Shown: positions 1-10,585 of the stretch, in pieces
How positions within the stretch are numbered: the stretch's first letter is position 1
How the letters are laid out: every line of letters begins with the position of its first letter
NCBI GenBank assembly: GCA_003427395.1
Contig: BFEA01000211.1
Span: forward strand, 2,312,666 to 2,373,927
From: Chara braunii
Taxonomy: Eukaryota > Streptophyta > Charophyceae > Charales > Characeae
Reading direction: 5' to 3'
Length of the DNA: 61,262 nucleotides
The notes under the pieces: generated by a model
The model's database searches: none
Told to the model about the DNA's origin: nothing
What the model saw: only the letters and a program-made list of their open reading frames with translations
Program-made: the position numbers and the translations under genes

Positions 1-1200
1 ACCGTCCCGGCGATCCCCGCGGAACCAGGAGCACAGGGACACTGGGACCTTCATCCTCGCCGCCCGTTTCCGGGTCTTCCCCGTCCTTGCCGGGCGTACC
101 TGGCCAAGGCCAAGGACCAGGACCAGAAGTAGGGAAATCTGTGCCATCCCAGGAACGCCAGGAACCTGGCCGCGACACCGGCCGCATTGGCGACCGTTTT
201 CACAAAAAAAAAAAAAAAAAAAAAGAACCGGTGCACGTGATATATACACCAGTCCACGTAGACCGGCAAGTGGGCCACCGCCTTCTCGCACAAGAACCAC
301 GGGCACCATGTGGGCGAGGACGACGTGGATGCACCCGTGGACAGCGCCGACATGTATGTACACGTGGATGTGCAGGTGGACGCGAACCATGTATGCTGAT
401 GCTCTCGAGGATGCGCACGTGGCTGAAGTCGGGGGCGATGATAGCACAGAGGTTTGACGAGGATCTGGGCATACCTGTGGCTGAACACGTGGACGACCAC
501 GTAGACGAACTCACGGCCGTACACGAGGAACACGTGGACAGCAAGGCCGCTTCGAGAGCCTTGTCAAGCTCTTTTTTGCCCGACAGGTATGAAGATCGGT
601 CATCTGCCGGAGTCACTCTCGTTTCCACCGGTGCAAACCTAGGTGTGCGACACTGTGCGAAACAAAGAAAAAATCGACAACGCTACCGGTAGGTGACAAT
701 GAACGGTGAGGCAGCAAGAAAGTCGACATCACTTTTGTCTGAAGCATCAAATCACGACCACCAAACACTTTCGATTAGCGAATGAACAGTAGAGAGACAG
801 AAACATTCAAAAAAAAATTAGTTTGTCCTTTTTCGTTAGTGATGCCGTACACCGTTGTCTCCGTTTTAATACCCAGAGAAAATAAAAAATAAAAAAATAT
901 CTCATCTTTTTTCTTTTATCTTTTTTCTTAGGATTCTTTCTACTATAATACATGTGTAGGAGACGATATTCAACCGGATCTTTCTCGACTGTACCTGATC
1001 ACGATTACGGCCCGTGCTGGATGTATCTTAATGCAATCACGTTCAGAGTTCACTGGACAAAGTGCAAGTGTGGGTTTACGACCCCCAAAGACCGCCTTTT
1101 TTTTTAAATAATCTATTCCTTCGACAACGCATGACAAGAAAAAAACGAAAAAGGAATGACGGAGATCACTACGCGGTATGTTCTCTGAGGGCGCACTCAT
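1..1200. other. No recognisable gene; low-complexity flank
   Basis: I see no convincing gene here. Reading frames are open on both strands but have biased composition and no recognisable domain. A run of 21 A lies at 204-224. T/A-rich DNA fills about 790-960. Confidence 0.5.
234..536. promoter_or_regulatory. Cluster of five CACGTG motifs
   Basis: The palindrome CACGTG (core of plant G-boxes) occurs at 234-239, 361-366, 416-421, 486-491 and 531-536. Several sit in a CACGTGGA context. No adjacent gene was identified, so a regulatory role is only a possibility; local repeats could equally produce the cluster. Confidence 0.25.
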
Positions 1201-1329
1201 ACTAGGAGTTCTTGTACTCTGCTAAGGCCAGAGTTGGCGTCACATACATCCGTGTGAGGTCGTGATTGCAGCAACATGCATCCGCGAAGATGATGGCTCT
1301 CAAAGAATCCATGACAAGACGGCGGAAGA

Positions 1330-1387
1330 CGGGGGGGATACGGGGGTGAGACGGAGGGGAGACGGGGGGCAGACGGGGGGGAGACGG
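1330..1387 (+). other. G-run tract, possible G-quadruplex
   Basis: At least four G runs of four to seven bases are separated by short linkers such as ATAC, TGAGAC and CAGAC. This meets the simple pattern for a G-quadruplex on the plus strand. It is purely a composition call. Confidence 0.4.
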
Positions 1388-1442
1388 AAGGGCAAGTGGA
1401 GGATGACGAAGAAGCGGAGGAGGAATCGAAGAGGAGGACGCG

Positions 1443-1499
1443 GCAGCCAAGATGACACGTGGCAGCCAAGATGACACGTGGCAGCCAAAGTGACACGTG
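1443..1499 (+). repeat. Three copies of a 19-bp repeat carrying ACACGTGGC
   Basis: Copies lie at 1443-1461, 1462-1480 and 1481-1499; the third differs slightly. Each contains GACACGTG, so G-box/ABRE-like sites recur every 19 bp. Confidence 0.75.
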
Positions 1500-1504
1500 G
1501 ACAC

Positions 1505-1806
1505 AATGACGATGAGTCGATGACAAGGGGGGAAGACGGAGGAAGACGGCGATGGCAGGGAAAAGGCGGCAGGAGGACAGGGCGGACGTAGAGGGCAAGT
1601 GGAGGCGATGACGATGACTCGGAGGAAGAGGGAAGGCGGAGGAAGAAGACGGCGATGGCAGGCGGAAGGCGGCAGGAAGACACGGCGGAGGCAGAGGGCA
1701 CGTGGACGCGATGACGATGGGTCAGAAGAGGAAGAGGGCAGGTGGGCGATGGCAGGGGGAAGGCGGCACGAAGACATGGAGGAGGCAGAGGGCAAGTGGA
1801 GGATGA
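1505..1806 (+). repeat. Purine-rich minisatellite, about 102-bp period, three copies
   Basis: Units start near 1505, 1606 and 1709, each with a GATGACGATG-like start followed by GGAGGAAGACGG-like and GCGATGGCAGG-like segments. The purine bias keeps frames open on both strands and makes apparent acidic, basic or Pro/Ser-rich proteins, which I regard as artefacts. Confidence 0.65.
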
Positions 1807-2230
1807 CAAAGAGGTTGAGGAGGAAGAAAGCAGGTGGAGGAAGATGCAGGTGGAGGAGGAAAAGGGTAATGAGGAGGAAGACGCAGAGGAGGAAGAGGGC
1901 AGGTGGGGAGGAAGAGGACGAGTGGAGGAGGAAGACGGTGACGGGGCGAAGACGCAGAGGAGCAGGAGGGCATGTACAGGGAGAGGGCCCGTGGCGGACG
2001 ACGGCAGGCGGCAGATGGAGGAAGAGGGAAAGGGGAGAGGGAAGAGGGAAGAGGGAAGGAAGAGGGAGATGGAGGCCGCTTACCGGGACGCTGCGCATCG
2101 GGGATGTGGACCCGCTGGTAGGTGGCTGCACACTGGAAGGCAGGGTCTCCCACCTCCATACGACAGCAGTCCGTTCGAATTCGAAGATTCCGCGGACCTT
2201 CGCGGGTTTTAAAATTCGCGCCAGATCGAG

Positions 2231-2275
2231 GGGGACCTCTGTGGTCCGGGGCACACCCTGGACCACGGAGGCCCC
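2231..2275. other. Long hairpin, 16-bp stem
   Basis: Arms 2231-2247 and 2260-2275 pair over 16 bp with one bulged A and one T-G wobble, closing a 12-nt loop. It could be a structured RNA or a small foldback. No gene is attached to it. Confidence 0.5.
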
Positions 2276-2593
2276 ATTTCTCTTTTTTTTTTTTCCGGGG
2301 AGGCCCCATTTCTCACTCCCCCGGCGGCCTTGTGCAGCGGCTCTACCGGGCCCTCCGACGTGGCTGACTAGCGTCTTTACCGGAATACAACGTACGGTCA
2401 TTATAGCTGTTTGGGCGAGCTTTAAGTCTAGATACAGAAATAATAACCGTTGTATAGCCGGTAGACTGCAGTTACAAACTCGGCGCTGCAACTTTTGTTT
2501 TGTTTTTTCCTTTTTTCTCGCTTCAACTTTTGTGTTTTTTTTGTTTTCCCTTTTTTTTTTCAGAACAGCGACAGCCTTGGGATATCATTGTGA

Positions 2594-2721
2594 AAGTGGG
2601 CCTCGCTCCGCTACTCGCGAAATGTGCAGAACGAGAGAATCTTCAGATAGAACATGGGTAGATACACGGCCATGATCTTTGTCTTTTGTGCATGTCGAGA
2701 GTAGTCGAGCGAGGCCCACTT
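2594..2721. ncRNA. Possible microRNA-like foldback
   Basis: Arms 2594-2624 and 2691-2721 are 31 nt each and complementary at 27 of 31 positions; one of the four differences is a G-U wobble on the plus strand. The 66-nt loop has an inner CATGG/CCATG pairing. Arm length and small symmetric mismatches resemble plant pre-miRNAs. A small inverted-repeat transposon is the alternative. Strand is undecided and there is no expression evidence. Confidence 0.3.
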
Positions 2722-2751
2722 ACCGGCCCCAGGTAATTTAGGAATTCTGTT

Positions 2752-2823
2752 CTCTGATTCCACCTGGGTTCGAACTCAGGTCTGCATTCAACAGTTTATG
2801 GGTGTACCAACTGAGATAAGCCC
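2752..2823 (-). tRNA. Decayed tRNA-like sequence (Phe-like anticodon loop)
   Basis: Read on the minus strand this has a D-arm/A-box-like segment (TATCTCAGTTGGT), an anticodon-loop-like CTG-TTGAATG-CAG that would present GAA, and a T-loop/B-box GTTCGAACCC. The acceptor ends pair poorly, the T stem has mismatches and the anticodon stem is only three pairs. I read it as a tRNA pseudogene or the head of a tRNA-derived SINE rather than a working tRNA. Confidence 0.35.
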
Positions 2824-3012
2824 GTTGGTTGGAAACTCCGCGCTGCAACTTTTCTGCAAGCGGAGTTTCGACTACATTTACATTGTAAATGACCCGACTG
2901 GACTGCAGAAACCGTGTTTGGAGCGCATTTTTCAAACGGGAACCATGTTCGCGACCTACCTAGTTTTCTCTTCTTTTTTTTTTTCCCCTCAAGAACAGAA
3001 GGATGAAACTAA

Positions 3013-3061
3013 GGGCATGCTTCCCAAAAAAAAAAAAAAAAAAAAAAACTGAGGGCATGCT
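3013..3061 (+). repeat. A23 tract flanked by GGGCATGCT direct repeats
   Basis: GGGCATGCT occurs at 3013-3021 and 3053-3061 on either side of an uninterrupted run of 23 A at 3026-3048. It may be the end of a poly(A)-bearing retro-insertion, or slippage inside a short duplication. The upstream repeat touches the tail, so a normal target duplication of an element body is not shown. Confidence 0.35.
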
Positions 3062-3802
3062 CACACGCGGACCTGATACCCAAGTATACCCAAGTATACT
3101 TTTTGGTGATTCCTTTTGTCAGCAGCCTGCGTGGCGGGAGGACCCTTTTTGAGACCACCTCCAGGGGCCTGGACCCATTAGCGAAGAATTATACCACTCC
3201 GTTCAGGATTTCGATCACGTGTGGCCTCAAGTGACGCAGTGCGGCCGTCGAATACATCGGATCTCGACGGCCTTGTAGTTTCCGAGCGGGGATTGTAAAG
3301 ATGCCCACCTCCGTCCAATGAGATGCATCGAAAAACAAAGAAAAAGTCTGAAAAACAGATTTGGACATGATAGCTCGTGGCTTTGCGTGGGCGGGAAGTC
3401 TGGGTTTTATGGACCCAAAAGGGGGGGGTTGATTTCCAGACTTCATTTTTTTTTCTTTTTGGCTCTGAGAAATCGAACTTGAAATGTGGTGGATCTGACA
3501 GGAACGCCTCCGCGTCTGTCGGATGGCCTGTTAGAGGATCATGAGATGCATGGTGATGAATGTATTCCCATACCCGTTACTTGTTCATCCTCGTGGCTGT
3601 GTTCCTGGACACATTTTATTGCCACAGTACATCACTATGGGCCTCGTAAGACCCTCCTTGGGAAGGCGATTTTCAGGAATTCGGCGTGGTTACACCGCGT
3701 CCTAATTCTTCAAATTCCTTGGATAAATGTTAAAACGCTCCCGAGAGATTTCCTTGGGTTCCTCAGAATCGCCAGCCAACATGTCATTGGATTCAAGGGG
3801 TA
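3062..3802. other. Intergenic flank left of the Ty3/gypsy element
   Basis: No recognised gene. The decamer CCCAAGTATA is repeated twice near 3080-3100. A plus frame at 3486-3824 runs across the LTR start and has no recognisable domain. Confidence 0.4.
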
Positions 3803-6164
3803 TGTGACGAACCACTTTCTGTAACGCGCGACTTTCTGCGCAGTTGCAATGAGGGGTCCTAAGTTGGGAAGGTTGGGCCAATAACGAGAGATCGGGATTA
3901 GTGGGAAATTGCATCAGTGTCCTTGCTTTTTCGTCTTTTTCGTCGTTTTTTTTCGAATGACTGGGTTCGGAGCTGGGTGCGTCCTAGGGCGGCCGGTTGA
4001 TTGATTGGCTGACCGAATGGCTGGCGCGCCACCGCGCGCGCGATTAATAAATGTTGACATCGGTTCTTTTGTTTCGGTTCCAAACTTTTGAGCGCAGACA
4101 TCGCGCGGGAATTTGCTTCGTTCTTTTTGAATTTTTCTTTTAAATCTTTTTCGGATCTTATCGAGCCTCGATGGCCCTCGAAATTTCGGACTTTTTGGAA
4201 TTTGTGCTTCTCGCTTCTTTGCATTAGATAAGACTTTAGGAATTTCGTAATTAGGATTTTTCTTGTCGCGCGGCGCTTTTTGTCTACGCGCTTCTTCATG
4301 CGGCTGCAACGGAACTCTGATTAGTAGGCGCCTTTAATCGTGTGTGTAACTGTTCTTCTTGCACTTCGTCTTTCCCGCCCTTCTTCTCTTTCTCTTGCTA
4401 CGTTTTTGGTAGTCGTTATCTGCATGATCGGACCAATGCGTGGAGAGCGGCTACGTCCCCCACGCCGCGATCAGACCATGCAGATGTAGGCAATCCCTCC
4501 CCCTTCCCTTCCTCTAAGTCCTTGTAATTCTGTGTTCTTCGCGCATGCATGCACAGTTAACTCTCTTAACCAGCAGTTGGAAGCTCGGGGTTGCGCGATC
4601 AGGAAGGGTCGGCACACGAGCAAGAGGTGAGTAGAGCAGGAGTCGGGCGACCTGACGAGCTGGTTCCAAATGCGCGGGGTTGACGCGAGCCACGATGGAC
4701 TGTGGGCGCGGGCGAACCTGACGTGGCGAGAGGACTAAGCGGGGTGACGGCTTCGTGGGTTGGTGCGCGACGACGGACTGTCCGCATCGGAGAAGAAGAG
4801 AGAGAGGAAGAGAGAGAGTTGAGGTCAATGGATGCGGAGTTGCTGTTTTCTTTATCTTTTTCCCTCCTATCCTGTGTATATAAGTTTTGATTTCGGCTCT
4901 CGGCGGTTTGCCCGATCTTTGTTTGTCGGAACTTGAGCTTGGGTTTTTGCTCACACTTGTCCTTGCGATTTTTCCCACCTCCGAGACACTACGTGTATGA
5001 TTGTTAAATGTATGGATGCATGGATGCCATGATTGATTGCTTATCTTTCTACCGGATCCTTATCTTTGCTTTTTGTTTGTCGCATTCGATGCACTCGTGT
5101 GTAGAATAGGTTTGCGCAATCGATAATCTTGTCCTTGTCTTGCTTGTCCTTTGATCGAGTTGTTGTGATCGTTGTAGCTTGCATACTCAGAACATCACGG
5201 AGTAAGTAGACGATCGCCGCGCAAGGATACATGTAAAGCGCGATCTAAGTTGCGTACTTACGCGTATCCCCGGGCGTCGACTCGTCAAGATCATCGATCG
5301 CAGATGCCCTGCCCAATTGAGAGTGGCCATCTCGGTATCCGTAGCGGCGCAGTCGACCTGCATGAGCACGCGTAAGACAGACACCCCTCGTGTGGCCTGC
5401 ACGTGCTCGCACGCGGTGACCACAATCACCATGGACCTGCTTTGAGATAACTCATAATACCGCCATGACACATCGACGCGATCCTGAAATTCCGACTCAT
5501 CATACGACCCGGATTACTTCACCCCTTGGATAAACGAAATCCTGAGGCAGAGATACCCTTGCCACACTGAGAATCGATTGTGTCCCCGGGAATTCCACTG
5601 CGCCACCTCTAGCGACCCCCGGTGTTCTGATTTCCCTTCTCCGAACCATACCTGTTACTTCATCCACCCCGGATTTGTCGTCATCACCACCAGTTTCCCT
5701 CCCTTTCGCCTTCTTCTTCCGTATCATCAACTCAACGTCGTTCTGTGGCCGGCCATAGCCCCCTACTGGCCCACCACACCCTGTAAGAACTGTCGACGAC
5801 GTGGGGATCAGAGAACCCCAGAGTTCCGAAGGCGTAACCCGCACATGCGCCTACCAGCGCCACGTGGCAACTCCCGACAGACAGGCTCATCGGAATCCTA
5901 CCTACCCCGAAGGGACCCGCCTGCGAACCGCCGTCCCCGAAAACCAGTGGCTCGCTCGGTCTTGAGCGACCCGCGCATACCATTTGCCCTGTAACCCGAA
6001 CACGCCCTCTCCGCCAAATTACACTCGCGCCCCCGAAAGACCCTGTCACAGGAGATCTCAGTTCCGACCTGGGACTCCACTTTCCCAAAAATCCTTGGCA
6101 CACCCCTTTTCGCACTTCCAGGCCCCCAACCTACTCCGATCAAGAAGTCGCGTTGGGCGTGAGC
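3803..6164 (+). repeat. 5' LTR of the long Ty3/gypsy element (about 2.36 kb)
   Basis: Its first about 485 bp match 14520-15008 and the remainder matches 28251-30193, so together those two pieces make the second LTR copy. It begins TATGTGACGAACC (TG at 3803) and ends just before a primer binding site at 6166. A TATA box at 4877 puts U3 at about 3803-4900 and R-U5 after that. The copies differ by small indels and scattered substitutions, so the insertion is not recent. Exact end bases are uncertain by a few nucleotides. I found no clear target duplication. Confidence 0.8.
4877..4884 (+). promoter_or_regulatory. LTR TATA box
   Basis: TATATAAG in the 5' LTR, inside a conserved GTATATAAGTTTTGATTTCG context that recurs at 28901-28908 in the other LTR copy. 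It probably directs transcription of the element. Confidence 0.6.
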
Positions 6165-6165
6165 T

Positions 6166-6178
6166 TGGTATCGGAGCC
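6166..6178 (+). other. Primer binding site, initiator-Met tRNA type
   Basis: TGGTATCGGAGCC differs at one base from the TGGTATCAGAGC form, complementary to the 3' end of initiator tRNA-Met, used by many plant LTR elements. It directly follows the LTR end and precedes gag, which fixes element orientation as plus. Confidence 0.75.
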
Positions 6179-6318
6179 CGACATGTGTCTGGGTCTTAGG
6201 ATCAATAACATGTTAATTAGGCGATCTAGCTAACCGAGGGCGGCCTCGGCCCCGGAACGCGCATGGACGCGACCCTATCATCACCCGAAGCAGATCAGCT
6301 AATCGACAAGCAGCCAAA

Positions 6319-7574
6319 ATGGCTGCTAATGTACAGAACCCGAATCTACAACAGATTGCTAATCAACCAAATCCTAATCAACCCGCCCCACGAGCACGGG
6401 CTCCCATGATGCCACCTGATCTCTATCTATTCGATCCAGCACATCATATCGCAGGAGCGCAGGAGCGTGGATGACCACACTTAGAGCGCAGTGGTATGAT
6501 GATCACGAAGCACAGATAAACATTCCTGCTCGGTTAGGAGGAGACGCTCATCATTGGTTTAGTACCTACGTATGGGTTGATCTCCCGACCTTCGAACGGG
6601 ATTTCATGAATCGATTTGATTATGTTCACCCAGAGCAAGCGCCTTACATGATCAAGGACCGAGTGCAAAAACCTCTTGAATCCATTGCAGAGTATCGAAA
6701 CCGGTTCTACCGAATGTTTGTGAAGACTGAGCGAGGCAAACAAGTCGGGAGAGATTTGTTTATAGATGGCCTTCACAGCCGAACGATAAGGGCTAAATTT
6801 CGAAAGCAATTTTCCCCCATCACTCATATGCTGCAACAGATCATGGCTGTTGCGGAAGAAATGAAACGGAAGTTCGCGGCGAACTTCCTGGAAGGAGAAG
6901 ATTATTCCAGGGAAGGAGATTCGTCCGAACTTGCGAGGGCGAGAGCTGAGCTGACTGCATTACAAAACAAGTTCGAAAACTTGGGATTTGTATCAGGTCT
7001 CGTCATCTATCTGGAGCAGATAGGACCCAAACGACTAACCCCAAGTGAGATTCCGAGCGTCCCTGTTCCGGTGATACCAGCACCTGTATGGGCGTTACCC
7101 CCGCCACCGGTCGAGAACCCTGTGATATCGAGTGAGTCTGCAGCCATTTTTGAGCTCACTAAAGCGCTAGTTAGCTTGATCTATGAAAGCAAAAGAGAAC
7201 AGCGAGAGCATAATGCTCAAATAAAAGTTATGATGAGAAACATGCGGCCCATTGCAGTGCGTGCCCCTCCGGTTCAACAAGGGCTGGCCCCTGCGCCGGT
7301 TCTCAGAGTAGCCTCAAACAATCTGAACGTCTGCTATGCATGTCATCAACCAGGGCGTTTAGCCCATGATTGCCCCCACCGGCCTCTGCAACAACGAGTC
7401 GGGGTCGCACTGATGGCGGCGGCTCTCGGGCCCATCGCTAACTTACCAGGACGAGTAGGAACTTTGATGGAAGAAATAGAGGGTGGGGGAAGTGCGTTAG
7501 CTACCACAGAAGAAGCCACTTAGCTCATCCCGTTAGATCAATATGTATCGCTTAGGTATCCCGGCTTGGAATGA
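6319..7574 (+). pseudogene. gag: gag capsid/nucleocapsid ORF, frameshifted
   Basis: Gag packages element RNA in cytoplasmic particles. The start ATG at 6319 opens an Asn/Gln/Pro-rich N-terminus, then a Retrotrans_gag-type region (WYDDHEAQ, HHWFSTYVW, EYRNRFYRMF). Near the C-terminus is a nucleocapsid knuckle, CYAC-HQPG-R-LAHD-C, where Arg replaces the usual His of CX2CX4HX4C. An 8-bp tandem duplication (GCAGGAGC at 6451-6458 and 6459-6466) shifts the frame; removing one copy would rejoin the two frames and give a Trp just before MTTLRAQ. A TAG at 7521-7523 interrupts the C-terminus. The next stop in frame, TGA 7572-7574, overlaps the ATG of the following ORF and is probably the ancestral end. 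Confidence 0.8.
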
Positions 7575-10500
7575 TCGGAACAATCCGACCGGCCCCAGAA
7601 CGGAAAGAAGTGGCGGAGTGGCGACCCTCTCCAGGTGAGATGGAGTCGGGAGGACCCACCTTTGTCATCGGGGAAATCGATGTGCTTAGCATCGTTCGAG
7701 CCTTGGACCATCGGATTCCACTCCTTATTGGCCATCCGCTCTCGATCTCTGAACAAGCTAATGAGCGGACGTTACAACACTACAATGCGAATTGGAAACG
7801 ATTCGCCCTCGACTGAACCACGAATGTAAAAGCCAAAAGTCCCACGCCAGACGAAAACGCGACTAGCACGTCAGATCCAATACGGATAGGACTATTACAG
7901 AAAGATTATCATTTCCTACGGATTAAACCCATCACGTGGAAATCCGCGGAATGCGACATCGAAATTTGGGGAATTCCGTACAATGCAATTATCGATTCGG
8001 GAGCTGTGGTTTTGGCTATTGCACTGAGAGTGGTTGAGAGGGCACGTAGGAAAAACGATCTGATCATGCTTTCCGAGAAAGATCAGCCCGTTTCGGCCAA
8101 CGAAGAAAAGATTAAAACAGTGGGAAGGATGACCAACGTCGCTTTCCGATTAGGGAAGGTGCACACACTGGGAGATGTCGTCGTGCTAGATGTAAATACC
8201 TACGACATTCTTTTTGGACTTCCCGCTCTTGTAACATTACGGGCGAACTTGGATTTCGAGCGAAGGTCGATCGTCCTCCGAAATATGGGAGGAAAGCCCT
8301 ATGCTGTGCCTATGAGACTAACCCTTCGTACCACCATCAACGTGGTCCCACGAGTTTCGTCGATGATGGTCGGGACTCTCCGTATGATCTCCTGGGGTGA
8401 ATCCGCAGACGGGGAGTCATCAACGAATGATGCGGACAGCAGTGATGAGGACGATCCAGAAATCTCGAAGCTAGCACGACAGCGTGTTTACTACCAGCCA
8501 CCTAGAACGATAGCAAGAACGATGCATCTGACCAGTCGGAACATTCAAAGGACCAAGGTGATGATCTTGGGTGAACCCCTCGTGCAGATTTCGAGGATGG
8601 TCGATTCTCTGGAACCCCCTCAAACCCTGTACGAAGGGATCACCCCGCTTCTCGCCAGATACAGCGACAAAAAGCATTACTGCGACATTACGGATCTACC
8701 AAGGTCCCTCTTGACACCTGCGAAAGAAGTGCGACTGTTGCGCTTGGGGGCAGAAGCAAGTTCTTTGGAACCCCCTGGGCGACTCGAAGCTGACTCGGAC
8801 GAACTTGGAGTAAAAATCCCGACTAGAACCGTACCATGGCAGGATGTTTGTGACGGAATCACCCCAGAAGGACACGTGGCCATTCGGGAAGAAGACGCCC
8901 AGATAATGGCCACGGTGTTCTCCTGGCGATCGGATCACTCCTTCATTTCTGCACCCCCACCCGATGTGGTGAAACCTGCACGCACCAAACAAATAGATGT
9001 ACGGATCGGGGACCAACTTTTTGAGTTACACGTGCCACAGTACGTACCCGATGAAATTCATCGATTAATTGTGGACATTTTGACGGAATATCGGGGAGCG
9101 GTTAGCGTTACGGATACTGACATTGGCCTGTCGTTAGTTATTCAACACGAAATACAGACGGGGAATCACTCCCCGATCCATTGCAAGCCGTACCGATACT
9201 CCTTGATAGAACGCAAAACGGCTCTCGAACGAATTAGAGAATTCAAAGCTAGCGGGTGGATTGAGCCAGCCACTGGACCATGGTCATTTCCCATAGTGCT
9301 AGTGCCAAAGAAAAACGGATCAATTCACATATGCATCGATTATCGCAAGTTGAATGAAATCACGATTAAAGATGTGTATCCCCTCCCCCGAATTGATGAT
9401 ATGTTGGATGCGATTGGTTGCGCTAATTATTTCAACAAGTTTGATATTCGGTATGGCTTCCATCACATTCTGGTGAAGGAGGAAGATCGGCCCAAGACGG
9501 CCTTTGTACTATTTGAGGGCACGTGGCAGTGGGTTCGGTGTCCGATGGGGATTTGCAACGCGCCTGCCACGTTTCAGCGAGCGATGAATATGACATTCCA
9601 GAACTTCGTCAACAAGGCGCGGTTAACACAGGGGATGATCAACTTCTGCGTGATCGTGTACATGGACAATATCCTTGTCTACTTGCAGACTTATCATGGG
9701 CACGCACAACACATCGAGTGGACATTGGGAGCCCTGAGAGACGCCGGGTTCAAGGTCGCGCTCGAGAAGAGCGAGTTTGTCCTCTCGAAAATTTCGTTCT
9801 TGGGCTACGTCGTGACACGTGGAGGACTGCGGCCGGACTCAAAAAAGGTTGCGGTGATAAGATAAGCCCCAGTTCCCACGTCGCTGACGCAGGTTCGAGT
9901 CTTCTTAGGGTTGGCATCGTACTATCGTCGCTTCATCAAGGGTTTCGCTGCGATTGCACGACCACTAACGAACCTTCTACGGAAGGACCAACCTCTCAGT
10001 TGGGATGCGGAGTGCCAACAGGCTTTCGCGACCCTCAAGGATGCTCTGGCAACGGCCCCTATTTTGATTCGCCCGGACCCCTCGAAGCCGTTCATTCTCA
10101 TCACGGACTGACAACCGGAAACTATCTCCGCTATTCTACGGCAGAAGGGGAACGATGGTCGTGAACACGTCATCGAGTACGCGTCTCGCACGGTACTAGA
10201 CGAACGGAGGAATGACTCAGCACCTCAAGGCGAATGCTATGCAGTGGTTTGGGGAATCCAACACTTCCATCCGTATCTCTACGGACAAAAGTTTCGCCTC
10301 GTAACAGATTACGAACCTCTGCTGGCGCTGAAAAAGCTCACAAATTACACGGGCATGATTGGTCGTTGGGCGGTGCGACTACAAGAATACGACTTCGATA
10401 TCGTTCATCGAAAGACAGAGCGACACAGCAACGCGGACGGACTGACACGTCTGCATCGGCCTGCTAAAGTACCAAAGGGCGAGGAAATTACACCGTGGAA

Positions 10501-10585
10501 GGAGCCGGACTTGAAAAACGAGCCTAAGTACGGACAAGTGGCAGTTCTCCCACGTGGCAAGAACCAGAACGACGACAATGGGTGA
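7571..10585 (+). pseudogene. pol: Protease-reverse transcriptase-RNase H polyprotein, with stops
   Basis: A single frame of 1005 codons starts at ATG 7571, overlapping the gag stop as ATGA. The aspartic protease has IIDSGA with the catalytic Asp at about residue 142 and a downstream DILFGLPAL. RT follows with FDIRYGFHHI and a YxDD box altered to YMDN at residues 697-700 (GAC AAT at 9665-9670), which removes a catalytic Asp. RNase H has FILITD, GECYAVVW, VTDYEPL and HSNADGLTRL. In-frame stops are TGA 7814-7816, TAA 9863-9865 and TGA 10109-10111; the last falls where Trp is likely. The frame ends at TGA 10583-10585, overlapping the ATG of the integrase ORF. Integrase is therefore encoded separately rather than fused to RT. 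This copy cannot make active enzyme. Confidence 0.85.

Noticed and set aside
87-692. Long plus-strand frame
   Set aside because: A poly-A run codes its Lys stretch, both strands are open, and no domain is visible.
1202-2675. Long frames on both strands of the purine-rich minisatellite
   Set aside because: Frames stay open because of base bias and a roughly 102-bp repeat; the proteins are low complexity.
8471-9016. Minus-strand frames within pol
   Set aside because: Shadows of the RT polyprotein on the other strand.
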